Source: Chryseosolibacter histidinae (GTDB lineage: Bacteria > Bacteroidota > Bacteroidia > Cytophagales > Cyclobacteriaceae). From it: 64,000 nt of DNA. This document shows, piece after piece, positions 35,489 through 45,262 of the stretch (positions are counted from its first letter, which is position 1; each line of letters opens with the position of its first letter). The notes beneath the pieces were generated by a model, which ran no database searches, was not told where the DNA came from, and saw only the letters and a list, made by a program, of their open reading frames with translations. A program made the translations under genes and the position numbers. The DNA lies in NCBI RefSeq assembly GCF_018598225.1, contig NZ_JAHESF010000002.1:62001-126000 (forward strand). Direction: 5' to 3'.

Positions 35489-36481
35489 ATGAATCTTGAG
35501 GAAGAATACCTGAGGAAGATCGTCCAGCTTTTTAATGAACCCGGGAACCCGCTTTTACAAAAAGATATAGAGAAGCTGAGGGCGCAATCGCCCGCGCACG
35601 AAACCTTTTTCCAGGAAGTGCATAGACTATGGGTATCGTCTTCAGAATTAAAGGATCTTGATTCCATCAATGTGGCCGAGGCGACTGAACGCCTTTCTTT
35701 CAAGCTCAAACAAACCCCGCGCTACATCACCCGCCACGAAGCAAAAGAAGTTCCGCTTTATCAATGGATCCTGCGTGTGGCCGCCATCGCCATCATCGGT
35801 GTGATCGGCTATGGCGTTTATTATTTTACCAGGCCCTCAGCGCTGCTCACCAAAGCCACTACAACAGGCGTGCGTGACTCCATCAGGCTTTCCGATGGCA
35901 GCAAAGTATCGCTTGATGAAAATACCACCGTCTTGTATCCGGAAGCATTCGCGGGCAGCGAGCGTAAGATCAACCTTGAAAAAGGCAATGCTTTCTTCTC
36001 GATTGCGCATGACAAGGAACACCCCTTCATTGTACAACTCGGTCAGTCGAGCGTAGTAGTGTTGGGAACACGTTTTAATATTACCGTTACTGCCGATGAG
36101 GTTTACGTAAGCGTTAAGGCCGGATCTGTGAGGTTTGAATCAGGTGCTGAAGAGAGGTCGGTGCTCACCGCCGGAAAAGGGATCGTTTACAACCGGTTGA
36201 CGGAAACGCTGACGGCTGTTGATGTCACCAACCAGAATGCCGACGCCTGGCTTACGCACGAGCTGAATTTCACCGACGCCTCCCTGCGTGAGGTCATTCA
36301 TTCACTGGAACACTATTACAAGATCAGGGTGGCCCTCACCGACTCCATCGCCAACTTCAAAAAATTCAACGCCCGCTTTAAGAACAGCGAGCTCAGGGAA
36401 GTGCTGGATGTGCTGGAAGCTACCTACCCGATCAGCATCGAAAGGAAGAATTCCATCGTCATCATCAAAAGCAAGCCTTAG
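35489..36481 (+). CDS. FecR-family anti-sigma factor
   Basis: This is a 330-residue inner-membrane protein. The N-terminal 90 residues (cytoplasmic) are the sigma-binding part, residues 93-113 (ILRVAAIAIIGVIGYGVYYF) are the single membrane span, and residues about 125-225 form the FecR domain (SDGSKVSLDENTTVLYP, GNAFFSIAHDKEHPFIVQLG, VVVLGTRFNI). The C-terminal DUF4974 domain (LNFTDASLREVIHSLEHYY, LREVLDVLEATYPISI) is the part that contacts the STN domain of the transporter. The cognate sigma gene is not upstream as usual; the only one nearby is at 49196. It begins the 35.5-49.8 kb transport cluster. Confidence 0.96.
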   Translation: MNLEEEYLRKIVQLFNEPGNPLLQKDIEKLRAQSPAHETFFQEVHRLWVSSSELKDLDSINVAEATERLSFKLKQTPRYITRHEAKEVPLYQWILRVAAIAIIGVIGYGVYYFTRPSALLTKATTTGVRDSIRLSDGSKVSLDENTTVLYPEAFAGSERKINLEKGNAFFSIAHDKEHPFIVQLGQSSVVVLGTRFNITVTADEVYVSVKAGSVRFESGAEERSVLTAGKGIVYNRLTETLTAVDVTNQNADAWLTHELNFTDASLREVIHSLEHYYKIRVALTDSIANFKKFNARFKNSELREVLDVLEATYPISIERKNSIVIIKSKP

Positions 36482-36535
36482 CATCAACAGAAGTCAGGAG
36501 CCCATCTAATTCCCATCAATATTTACCGAGTCGTT

Positions 36536-39500
36536 ATGTATGAACATCTATACAAGATAGTCCACAGTCCACGGTCGACAGTCTACGGCCGTGCGGTGCT
36601 GTTTTCCGGAAGGTTTTTATTCCTCTCCTTGTTGTTGGTGGTTATTTGCACCATTTCTGCGATGGCAGGCAACTTGGAACAACCCAGGGTCGAATCGCTC
36701 GACGCTTTTCTTAAACGGTTGGAGAAACAACATCAGATCACGTTTGTCTACGATGCTTCGGAGATCAATCGTTCCCTTCAGATCGAAAGCGATGCCGACA
36801 ACGCTTCGCTGGAAACATCGCTCAAGGTGCTGCAATCCAAAGGTATCACCTATAAGATCATTGGCAACATGGTGGTGCTTCAGCGCTCCAGGGCCGTACA
36901 GGAGGTGATCACCATCAAAGGGGAAGTGACCACGGTAAGCGCCGGCACGGCCACTCCTATGGCGGGGGTTTCCATCCTTGAAAAAGGTACGAGCAACGGA
37001 ACGATCACCGACATCGATGGCAATTTCCAGATCAGGGTGCAGGAGAATGCCGTGCTGGTCTTCAGCATGATCGGTTATAAAAGCCAGGAAATAAGCATCA
37101 CCGGACGATCTGAAGTGAAGGTGGTGATGGAAGAAGATGTAAACATCCTGGGAGAAGTAGTGGTCACCGGTTACCAGGAGGTGGATAAAAAATTATTCAC
37201 CGGGTCAACGGTGAACCTGAAAGGAAGTGATGTGAAGCAGGACGGTGTAACCGACGTAAGCCGGATGCTGGCGGGCCGTGCTGCCGGTGTTTCTGTACAG
37301 AACGTTTCAGGCACCTTCGGTACAGCGCCCAAGATCAGGATCCGCGGTGCTACTTCCATTACGGGAGACAACAAACCGCTATGGGTGGTAGACGGCGTGA
37401 TCCTCGAAGATGTGGTGAATGTCTCCAACGAGCAGCTCTCCACCGGCGATACAAAAACGCTGATCGGTTCTTCCGTAGCCGGTCTCAATCCCGATGATAT
37501 TGAAAGCTTCCAGATCCTGAAAGATGCATCCGCTACCGCGATGTATGGTGCACGGGCGATGAATGGCGTTATTGTGATCACCACCAAAAGAGGGAACGTT
37601 GGCAAGCCTCAAGTGTCGTATACCGGCAACTTCTCCACGTACCTCAAACCTTCGTACAGCACCTTCAACATCATGAACTCGTCAGACCAGATGGCGCTGT
37701 ACACCGAGCTTGACAGGAAGGGATGGGAATTGTTTGGCAACAGCAAACGCGCTGCCAACGGGGGTGTGTTCGTGAAAATGTATGACCTTATCGACTCTTA
37801 CAACGGGGAGACCGGTTTTTTCGGATTGCAGAACACACCTGAAGCCAAGGCCGCATTCCTGAAGCGATACGCTTCCCAGAACACAGACTGGTTCGATATT
37901 CTCTTCCGGAACTCTTTTATGCAGGAGCATTCGCTTAGCATCTCCTCCGGCACCGAAAAGTCGCAGCTCTATTTTTCCACCAGCTTCCTGAAAGATGAAG
38001 GCTGGACGATCGGCGACAACGTAAAACGGTTTACCGGAAACGCCCGCGCGAACTTCAACATTACAGACCGGTTGTCGCTGGGATTCATTTCACAGGGATC
38101 GGTGCGTGTACAACGCGCGCCTGGCACCGTGAGCCGCAGAAGCAATCCCGTGCAGGGCAAGTATGACCGCGATTTCGATATCAACCCCTTCAGCTATGCG
38201 CTGAATACCAGTCGCACGCTCACAGCTTACGATGAGCAGGGCAACCTCGAGTTCTTCAAAAGGAACTTTGCGCCTTTCAACATCATCGACGAGCTGAGCA
38301 ACAACACGCTCGACCTGACCATGATCGACCTCAAGCTGCAGGGCGATGTTTCGTACAAGATCACAAAAAATGTCCGCTATGCATTTCTCGGAGCGTTGCG
38401 ATATGCCAAGACCAACCAGGAGCATAAGGTGTATGAGCAATCGAATATGGCGAACGCATACCGCGCTGCGGGCGATGCTACCATCCGGCAAAACAACCGG
38501 TTCCTCTACAGAGACCCGGATGATCCGGAAGCCGAACCTGTAGTGGTACTCCCCTATGGCGGCTTCTACAATACCAACGACGACTACCTGGTGAGCTTCA
38601 ACCTCCGGAATACGCTGGAGTGGAACAAAACATTTAACGATACCCATATCGTACGCCTCTTCGGCTCGCAGGAGCTGCGGCATGCCGACCGACAGAACAA
38701 GTTCTTCTATGGCTACGGCTATCAGTTTGACAAAGGAGGGATTCCTTATGTGGACCCCAACATCATCAAGCAGGTGATCGAAGGCAACTTCGACTTCTAT
38801 GGCATGAGAATGAACTATGACCGGTTCCTGGCGTGGATGCTGAACGGCACCTACTCGTACCGTGGAAAGTACAATGCCAATGCCACCATCCGGTATGACG
38901 GGTCGAACCGGTTGGGAAAATCACGCGTGGCCCGGTGGCTTCCTACCTGGAACGTAAGCGGTTCGTGGAATCTTGACACGGAACCGTTCATGCAGCAGCA
39001 GCGCACCATTGACCGTCTGACTTTGCGCGCTACTTACGGGCTGACAGCCAGCATGGGCAATGCCACCAACTCAAGCCTCGTATTGTCTACCAACAAGGCG
39101 ACCCGTCCATACCTTCCGGAGATCGAATCGGTGATCAACATCCAGGACCTCGAGAACATGAATCTCACCTGGGAGAAACAGTACGAAACGAACATTGGTA
39201 TCGACGCGGGCTTTTTCAACGAAAGGCTCACCGCCACGATCGACTGGTACAACCGGAATGGCTTCGACCTGATCAGTCCCATGCGCACGTCAGGCATCGG
39301 TGGACAGTTTGTGAAATCAGCCAACTATGCCGACATGAGATCACGCGGCATCGAGCTCACCCTGGGATACACTGTATTTCAGAAGAACCACACGACCTGG
39401 AGAACCCAGCTCACTTTTGCCCGGAGCACCAACAAGGTAACGGACCTGAAGAGCAACCCAAACATCTGGGAGCTGGTGTCTTCCGATGGCGGGCCACGCC

Positions 39501-40171
39501 AGGGCTATCCGTACCGCGGATTGTTTTCCGTACGTTTCAAAGGGCTGGATGCCGAGAACGGCTCGCCGTACTTTATCAACGAGAGCGGTGACGTGAGTCC
39601 GAATGTATACCTGCAAAGCGATAAAACCGCATACCTGAAATACGAAGGTCCGGTTGACCCGACCACCACCGGCGGCATTTACAACGCTGTGCAATACCGG
39701 AACTTTACACTCTCGGCACTCATCACATACAGCACCGGCAACAAGATCCGCCTGAATCCTGCCTTCAGCAGCAGCTACACAGACCTGGATGCAACGCCTA
39801 AAGAATTCCTGAACCGCTGGATGATCAGCGGCGACGAAGCGCTCACCAACATACCCTCCGTGCTGGACACCCGCAACACGAGCGAGCTTGAAGGCACAGA
39901 TCCGTATGCGGTATATAACTATTCTGATGTGCGTGTGGTTGACGGCAGCTTTATACGACTCAAACAGGTATCGCTTACCTGCCTCCTGCCTTCCGCGTTC
40001 GTTAAGAATATCGGCGGAAGCAACTTCTCCATCAGTCTGGTGGCAAATAACCCGGCGCTGCTTTACGCCAATAAGAAGTTGAAAGGACAGGATCCTGAAT
40101 TTTTTGCATCGGGTGGCGTGGCCCTGCCTGTACCGCAGCAATACACGCTTTCACTCAAAGCAGGTTTTTAA
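36536..40171 (+). CDS. SusC-type TonB-dependent transporter with STN domain
   Basis: This 1,211-residue outer-membrane channel is of the signal-transducing type. Following the signal segment (LFLSLLLVVICTISAMA, about residues 28-44) it has an STN domain (SLDAFLKRLEKQHQITFVYD...SLKVLQSKGITYKIIGNMVVLQ), a carboxypeptidase-like domain (GTSNGTITDIDGNFQI...FSMIGYKSQEI), a TonB-box region (GEVVVTGYQEV), a plug (PLWVVDGVILEDV, FQILKDASATAMYGARAMNGVIVITTKRG), and a barrel ending LSLKAGF. The STN domain fits FecR-ECF signalling. The n-region of the signal peptide is unusual: codons 8-17 are four in-register 7-bp repeat units (36559-36586). Start choice at 36536 is the only ATG upstream of the signal. 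Confidence 0.96.
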   Translation: MYEHLYKIVHSPRSTVYGRAVLFSGRFLFLSLLLVVICTISAMAGNLEQPRVESLDAFLKRLEKQHQITFVYDASEINRSLQIESDADNASLETSLKVLQSKGITYKIIGNMVVLQRSRAVQEVITIKGEVTTVSAGTATPMAGVSILEKGTSNGTITDIDGNFQIRVQENAVLVFSMIGYKSQEISITGRSEVKVVMEEDVNILGEVVVTGYQEVDKKLFTGSTVNLKGSDVKQDGVTDVSRMLAGRAAGVSVQNVSGTFGTAPKIRIRGATSITGDNKPLWVVDGVILEDVVNVSNEQLSTGDTKTLIGSSVAGLNPDDIESFQILKDASATAMYGARAMNGVIVITTKRGNVGKPQVSYTGNFSTYLKPSYSTFNIMNSSDQMALYTELDRKGWELFGNSKRAANGGVFVKMYDLIDSYNGETGFFGLQNTPEAKAAFLKRYASQNTDWFDILFRNSFMQEHSLSISSGTEKSQLYFSTSFLKDEGWTIGDNVKRFTGNARANFNITDRLSLGFISQGSVRVQRAPGTVSRRSNPVQGKYDRDFDINPFSYALNTSRTLTAYDEQGNLEFFKRNFAPFNIIDELSNNTLDLTMIDLKLQGDVSYKITKNVRYAFLGALRYAKTNQEHKVYEQSNMANAYRAAGDATIRQNNRFLYRDPDDPEAEPVVVLPYGGFYNTNDDYLVSFNLRNTLEWNKTFNDTHIVRLFGSQELRHADRQNKFFYGYGYQFDKGGIPYVDPNIIKQVIEGNFDFYGMRMNYDRFLAWMLNGTYSYRGKYNANATIRYDGSNRLGKSRVARWLPTWNVSGSWNLDTEPFMQQQRTIDRLTLRATYGLTASMGNATNSSLVLSTNKATRPYLPEIESVINIQDLENMNLTWEKQYETNIGIDAGFFNERLTATIDWYNRNGFDLISPMRTSGIGGQFVKSANYADMRSRGIELTLGYTVFQKNHTTWRTQLTFARSTNKVTDLKSNPNIWELVSSDGGPRQGYPYRGLFSVRFKGLDAENGSPYFINESGDVSPNVYLQSDKTAYLKYEGPVDPTTTGGIYNAVQYRNFTLSALITYSTGNKIRLNPAFSSSYTDLDATPKEFLNRWMISGDEALTNIPSVLDTRNTSELEGTDPYAVYNYSDVRVVDGSFIRLKQVSLTCLLPSAFVKNIGGSNFSISLVANNPALLYANKKLKGQDPEFFASGGVALPVPQQYTLSLKAGF
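36559..36586. repeat. 7-bp array AGTCCAC type inside the SusC signal-peptide region
   Basis: Units AGTCCAC, AGTCCAC, GGTCGAC and AGTCTAC are contiguous and in phase, coding for VHSPRSTVYG in the SusC N terminus. The same unit type appears at 3181 and 25089 outside genes. Confidence 0.85.
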
Positions 40172-40191
40172 AATGCCTCAATGAATCATCA

Positions 40192-41670
40192 ATGAAAAAG
40201 AATCTATACGCCTATATAACTTTTGTGCTGCTGACCACCGCCGGCTGCAGCGATTACCTCGAGCATCTGCCCGATCAGCGTGCTGAGCTCAATACACCGG
40301 CGAAAGTGGCTGAGCTGACAGCATCGGCATATCCCAGGGCCAACTACATCACATTCCTGGAGGCCATGTCTGACAATGCCGAAGACAAAGCGCTTAGCGG
40401 GTCCGATATCATCAACCGCAGTCCCTGGTTTTTTGAAGATGTTCCGGACCGCAATGAGGATACACCCGACTTCTACTGGTTCTCAGCCTACACAGCCATC
40501 GCTTCCGCCAATCATGTGCTCGAGGTTATCGGCAACGCACCGGATCAGAAACCTTATAATGCTTCAAAAGGAGAGGCCTTAGTGGCGAGGGCTTACGCCC
40601 ACTTTATGCTGGTAACATTATTCTCTCGGGTGTACGATCCGGTAACAGCATCGCAGGACCCGGGCATACCCTATGTAACAGAAACTGAAAAAGAGGTTGT
40701 GAAAAAATATGAGCGGAAAACCGTGGCGTACGTTTACGAGCAGATCGAAAAAGACCTTACAGAAGGGTTGCCGCTGATCGACAATAATTCTTATAAAGAA
40801 GGTGCCGGAAAATATCACTTTACAACGGCCGCGGCACATGCCTTTGCAACCCGTTTTTATCTCTTCAAACAAGACTACCGGAAGGTTGTTGACCATGCCA
40901 ACCAAACTTTTCCCGATGGTGATATTTTGTCTAACCTCAGACCCCTCAACTCCGCGGCCTACCGCGCGCAGGAGCCCCTGGTAAAGCTCGCCGAGTATAC
41001 CAAGGCTGATGCATCTGCCAACCTGTTGCTGGTGGAAGCACCATCGTTGTGGGGCAGACGCCTGCGCAACTACCGGTATGGTTTCAGCTCGCACCTGCTT
41101 GAGAAAATGGTGTGGGACAATAACGTCACGGGAGGGTTATGGGCCTACATGTTCTATGGAGACGATGCATCGGTGTTTACGCCCAAGTTCAGGGAACATT
41201 TTGTAAAGCAGGATCCCAACGCCGATATCGGAACACCTTACAACATCATACCCCTGTTCACGGCCGAAGAAGTGCTGTTCAACCGTGCCGAAGCCAACGC
41301 CATGCTTGGCAATTATGACGAAGCCCTGAAAGACCTGAATGACTTCGCCAGCACACGCATCATCATCAACGATTCGAATGCCCCGTACTACGATCCTGCC
41401 AAGCATACCATCACAAGACCACGCCTGCTTACTTTCTATAAGACACAAGACGTGGAAGCTGCGCTTGTTACGGCCATTCTCGATTTCAAACGGGTAGAAT
41501 TCATTTTTGAAGGTCTCCGCTGGTTCGACATCCTCCGGCACCATATCCCGGTTGTGCACACACCTGACAACCGGAAGAACATCATCACCCTGGGACCTAA
41601 CGACCCGCGAAGGGTGCTGCAGATCCCGCAGGAAGCGCAGATGTCAGGCATTGAATTAAATCCGAGATAA
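40192..41670 (+). CDS. SusD/RagB-family lipoprotein
   Basis: This 492-residue outer-membrane lipoprotein partners the SusC at 36536, whose stop is 20 bp upstream. The signal is YAYITFVLLTTAGC with lipid Cys. SusD blocks include YPRANYITFLEAMSDN, GEALVARAYAHFMLVTLFSRVYDP, and FKRVEFIFEGLRWFDILRHHIPV. The C-terminal IPQEAQMSGIELNPR is the usual family ending. The stop overlaps the start of the next gene by one base (TAATG), showing tight coupling. The ligand is not evident; nothing nearby is a clear carbohydrase, so peptide, metal or siderophore-like substrates are possible. Confidence 0.95.
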   Translation: MKKNLYAYITFVLLTTAGCSDYLEHLPDQRAELNTPAKVAELTASAYPRANYITFLEAMSDNAEDKALSGSDIINRSPWFFEDVPDRNEDTPDFYWFSAYTAIASANHVLEVIGNAPDQKPYNASKGEALVARAYAHFMLVTLFSRVYDPVTASQDPGIPYVTETEKEVVKKYERKTVAYVYEQIEKDLTEGLPLIDNNSYKEGAGKYHFTTAAAHAFATRFYLFKQDYRKVVDHANQTFPDGDILSNLRPLNSAAYRAQEPLVKLAEYTKADASANLLLVEAPSLWGRRLRNYRYGFSSHLLEKMVWDNNVTGGLWAYMFYGDDASVFTPKFREHFVKQDPNADIGTPYNIIPLFTAEEVLFNRAEANAMLGNYDEALKDLNDFASTRIIINDSNAPYYDPAKHTITRPRLLTFYKTQDVEAALVTAILDFKRVEFIFEGLRWFDILRHHIPVVHTPDNRKNIITLGPNDPRRVLQIPQEAQMSGIELNPR

Positions 41671-42548
41671 TGAAAAACATGTGTATGCATCCATTCAATA
41701 AAAAATGCGCCAGGATCACCGTTGTGCTCGCTGCGTTGCTGGTGACCATGATGTCATGCAGCGATGAGGATACGCTGGATGTTTCTTTCCTGGATACCGA
41801 TCCATCCGAAAAGAGCGCCATCGACCTGTGGATAGATGACAACTATACGAGCCCTTTCAACATTGCGGTAGAATATAAATGGGATCCCTATGAGCTGCCA
41901 TCTAACAGGGTGCTTGTGCCCGTAAAAGAAGACAAGGTGATCCCTGTGATGAAAGTGGTAAAGGACACGTGGATCGATCCCTATGTGCTGAAGGCTGGTG
42001 AAGCCTTTGTGAAAGAACATGCGCCCAAACAATTTCTGCTGGTGGGCAGCGCCAAATACAATGACGATGGCACCATCGTATTGGGTGAAGCGGAGTCAGG
42101 CAGAAAGGTGACCTTGTTCGTGGTCAATGATTTCAACCGGCAGAATGTTCCCGCGGTCAAACAGATGTTGCACACCATCCACCATGAATTTGCACACATC
42201 CTCCACCAGACCATTTTATACCCGCGTGAATACAAACAGGTAACACCTTCCGGGTATACGGCGAGCTGGTACAATACAGATGATGCGACTGCACGCGCGT
42301 TGGGGTTCATTACACCTTACGCACGGGCGAGCTCCGACGAAGACTTTGTAGAAATGATCTCCATGATGCTGGTGGAAGGACGCGCGGGGTACGAAGCCAT
42401 CCTGAGCAAAGTACCGGAAGAAGGACGTGCACTGCTTCGTAAAAAGGAAGCTTTTGTGGTGGCCTACTTCAAACAGTCGTGGAACATTGACTTCTACTCA
42501 CTGCAAACCGCCACGCAGGAAGCGATCACAAAAGCCACCGGTAACTAA
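41670..42548 (+). CDS. Substrate import-associated zinc metallohydrolase lipoprotein
   Basis: This 292-residue lipoprotein (signal VVLAALLVTMMSC, Cys30) carries a zinc motif HHEFAHILHQ (HExxH at residues 172-176), followed by a later glutamate-rich ED/EM region (SSDEDFVEMISMMLVEG). It matches the TIGR04549 family of HExxH lipoproteins that occur next to SusC/SusD and DUF4302 genes. The peptidase or hydrolase substrate is unknown. It overlaps the SusD stop and is 8 bp upstream of DUF4302, so one transcript is expected. Confidence 0.92.
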   Translation: MKNMCMHPFNKKCARITVVLAALLVTMMSCSDEDTLDVSFLDTDPSEKSAIDLWIDDNYTSPFNIAVEYKWDPYELPSNRVLVPVKEDKVIPVMKVVKDTWIDPYVLKAGEAFVKEHAPKQFLLVGSAKYNDDGTIVLGEAESGRKVTLFVVNDFNRQNVPAVKQMLHTIHHEFAHILHQTILYPREYKQVTPSGYTASWYNTDDATARALGFITPYARASSDEDFVEMISMMLVEGRAGYEAILSKVPEEGRALLRKKEAFVVAYFKQSWNIDFYSLQTATQEAITKATGN

Positions 42549-42556
42549 CAGAAAAC

Positions 42557-43876
42557 ATGAAAAAGAATTTACAATACCTGTCACTGCTGATGCTGGTTGC
42601 ATTCGCTGCATGCCAGGATGATGAAGATGAAGCGATCATGGGAAGGCCCGAAGAACGGATCGCCCAAATATTAAAAGAGCACCGGCAGCAATTGGTGAGC
42701 AGCCCCTATGGATGGAAAGGTTTTGTGTTCCCGGAGCTCGGCGGCGGATTCAGCTTTCACTTCACATTTAACGAAGAAGGCCGTGTGTCTATGATGGCCG
42801 ACATCAACGAAGACTGCGCCAGCAAGCTGTTTGAAAGCTCTTACAGGCTGGAAGCGGTACAACGTCCATCGCTGTTCTTCGATACCTATTCTTATTTGCA
42901 CATTCTCTCCGACCCTGACCCTGATACTTTGGGTGGCCAGATCGGAAAGGGGCTGCGCTCCGATTTCGAATTTGCCTTTGAATCTACACACGGTGACACT
43001 ATACGCCTGAAAGGTAATCAGCATGACACACCCCTGATCCTGATCAAGGCATCGCAGGAAGAAGCGCAGGCGTTTAAGTCCGGGAAGGTGAACACCATCA
43101 CGCATGGAGCCGCTGCGTACGCCAAAAGCACGCCCTTCTCCTACCTCCAATCCAGTGATGGAAAACGACTCAACACAAGCTTCAACCTGGAAGAGAGGTT
43201 GTTCTCGCTTTCATTCAAGCAGGCCGATAGCCTCAACATCACCACCGTTCCTTTCGGTTATACCGCACGAGGTATCTTTTTACAAAAGCCGGTGCGTTAC
43301 AGGAACATCACTTTCCAGGAAGTGTTCTTCGACACCGTAAAGAATGTTTGGTATGTAGAAGTTGATGGCACACGCATGGAAGTGGTTTCTTCCACCGACC
43401 CCACCCTGCCCCTGCACCTGTTGCTGGGTGTGGATTTTTCAGTGATCTCTGTACCGGCGAAAAAGATAGAGGGATGGTCACAGACCTTCAACACCCTTCG
43501 GCAGAATGTAGTGGCTACGCTGGCAGACAATGGCATCGGTCTCTATGAAATCGAGTTCGACTTCAACACCGCCAACAAAACCATGAACATCAACGTGATC
43601 ATTCGTTCCCTCAGCAACGGAAACTACTTCCTGGCACAATACCCTTATACGTACACAAAATCCCCTGACGGTGTGTTCAGGTTCTCCCCGTACGATGAGC
43701 CGAACGGAAACGGTGAATACATCAAACCTGTGATGGATGCATTGCTCTATTACTTCGACACCTACCGGTTCCGTATGGAGTACTACAAAACAGAAACAGG
43801 GTATGCCGCTGAAATGAAATGTGTGGAAAAAGCTTCTTTCTCCTTTACGGGAAATTTCGGGAGCGCGTGGTTCTAA
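42557..43876 (+). CDS. DUF4302 lipoprotein, first paralogue
   Basis: This 439-residue lipoprotein has the signal YLSLLMLVAFAAC with Cys, then acidic QDDEDEA. DUF4302 features are the PEERIAQILKEHRQQLVSSPYGWKGF start, GGGFSFHFTFNEEGRVSMMADI, YSYLHILSDPDPDT, FESTHGDTIRLKGNQH and the C-terminal LLYYFDTYRFRMEYYKTE. The family is found almost only in SusC/SusD clusters with the HExxH lipoprotein and has no assigned function. A surface accessory ligand-binding protein is the obvious guess. Confidence 0.9.
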   Translation: MKKNLQYLSLLMLVAFAACQDDEDEAIMGRPEERIAQILKEHRQQLVSSPYGWKGFVFPELGGGFSFHFTFNEEGRVSMMADINEDCASKLFESSYRLEAVQRPSLFFDTYSYLHILSDPDPDTLGGQIGKGLRSDFEFAFESTHGDTIRLKGNQHDTPLILIKASQEEAQAFKSGKVNTITHGAAAYAKSTPFSYLQSSDGKRLNTSFNLEERLFSLSFKQADSLNITTVPFGYTARGIFLQKPVRYRNITFQEVFFDTVKNVWYVEVDGTRMEVVSSTDPTLPLHLLLGVDFSVISVPAKKIEGWSQTFNTLRQNVVATLADNGIGLYEIEFDFNTANKTMNINVIIRSLSNGNYFLAQYPYTYTKSPDGVFRFSPYDEPNGNGEYIKPVMDALLYYFDTYRFRMEYYKTETGYAAEMKCVEKASFSFTGNFGSAWF

Positions 43877-43888
43877 AAAGAAAAGGCA

Positions 43889-45256
43889 ATGATCAGAAAA
43901 ATTGATAGTATAAAAAAACCTGGCAAAGTGAATCCATTCACCATTGGAAGCTTAGCCTTCCTGCTCTTACTCATGTTATGGCTCGTGGTATCTTCCTGCA
44001 GCCAGGAAGAAGACGCAGTCATCCCTGTTCAACGTTCTTACGCAGATCCGGGAGAAGCGCTGGTGGCCTTCCGTCAAATGCTTCAATCGTCTGACAATGG
44101 CTGGAAAGCCGTGCTCATCCCGCAGCCGGGAAAAATGTATTCGCTCTTTTTTACCCTGGAGGCTGCCGATAAGATTTCGTTGTATGCCGATACCGACACC
44201 ATTGCCGCGCGGAAGCCAACGATCACGCCGTACGCTGTGCAGCTTACACAAAGTGTGAATCCTACCCTCATTTTCGGAGAAGGATCGAACCTCGACCGCG
44301 TGCCGCATCCCAACAATGCTGGCGTCGACAAAGCATACAGCTTTAAGTACACCAAGGGTGATACCTTGTACCTGATGGGCAACCAGTACGGCGATGTGCT
44401 GAAGCTGGTGAAGGCAACCAAAAATGATCACGACAGTTACCTGGCGAGCGGACTAAAGGCCACCATGGAAGCTGTTGCCGCTTACCTGTCAACGGTACGG
44501 TTCCTGTACATCGCGCCAGCGCCAGGCAAGGTGATCCAGTTCGCGGCAAACCCGATCTCCAAAGGCATCTATGTGACCTACCTGGACAACGGCGCAAAAT
44601 TTTTCGGCAGCGACTATGCGTATTCTTTAAAAGGAATCGAGCTGAAAAATGCCATGACCTTACCGGGATACCAGGCCAGTGAGATCTTCTGGGATGGCAC
44701 CTCGAAAAAACTTTACACCCTGTACAATGGCGCACGGGTGGACCTGCAGGCATCTCCCATTCCCGTGATCCCGATGCACTACTTGTTAGGCAGCGAGTAT
44801 CCTGCCGGCACAGCAGTGCTTTCACCCAATGCAGGAAACCTGCCAGGATGGTCTGCCAAATTTTACAACCTCTGGCTGATCGATGATAACGGACTCTCGG
44901 CTAAAGATATCTACCTGTATTACATCGCGCTGGACCTCCATCTCAAAACCAATACCATGGACCTCCGGGTCTTTTATTACAGCGATGACAAGCTGGTGCG
45001 GGCGGTGTTCCCCTATACGTTCACGAAAACGGCTGAAGGGATCTTCTCTTTTACACCCCAGGCCATCGATAGCTCGCCGGAAGGAGAAAATGCCACCTTC
45101 ATCAAAAACTACCTCCCGCACATCCTCAGTGTGATCAATGTGAATCGTTTCCGCATCGAGTATTACGACGCGTACGAGGAGCTGGGAGGTGTGATACCGA
45201 AGTACATCAGCGTTGATGATGCCGACCTCTATTTCACAGGACTGTTCTATCAGTAA
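43889..45256 (+). CDS. DUF4302 lipoprotein, second paralogue
   Basis: This 455-residue lipoprotein starts 13 bp after the first DUF4302 gene and has the same order of blocks: AFRQMLQSSDNGWKAVL, YSLFFTLEAADKISLYADT, GDTLYLMGNQYGD, AYLSTVRFLYIAPAPG, PIPVIPMHYLLGSEYP, and NVNRFRIEYYDAYEE. The signal is long (LLLLMLWLVVSSC with Cys near residue 37). The two paralogues differ strongly at residue level, so the duplication is old and they may bind different ligands or form a heterocomplex. Confidence 0.9.
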   Translation: MIRKIDSIKKPGKVNPFTIGSLAFLLLLMLWLVVSSCSQEEDAVIPVQRSYADPGEALVAFRQMLQSSDNGWKAVLIPQPGKMYSLFFTLEAADKISLYADTDTIAARKPTITPYAVQLTQSVNPTLIFGEGSNLDRVPHPNNAGVDKAYSFKYTKGDTLYLMGNQYGDVLKLVKATKNDHDSYLASGLKATMEAVAAYLSTVRFLYIAPAPGKVIQFAANPISKGIYVTYLDNGAKFFGSDYAYSLKGIELKNAMTLPGYQASEIFWDGTSKKLYTLYNGARVDLQASPIPVIPMHYLLGSEYPAGTAVLSPNAGNLPGWSAKFYNLWLIDDNGLSAKDIYLYYIALDLHLKTNTMDLRVFYYSDDKLVRAVFPYTFTKTAEGIFSFTPQAIDSSPEGENATFIKNYLPHILSVINVNRFRIEYYDAYEELGGVIPKYISVDDADLYFTGLFYQ

Positions 45257-45262
45257 AACGCA

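Noticed and set aside
36482-36535. Separate ECF sigma gene next to FecR
   Set aside because: No sigma-like frame exists between 35228 and 35488 or in the FecR-SusC gap; the only sigma is at 49196.
39341-40141. Minus-strand 266-codon frame
   Set aside because: Antisense to the beta-barrel of the STN-type SusC.
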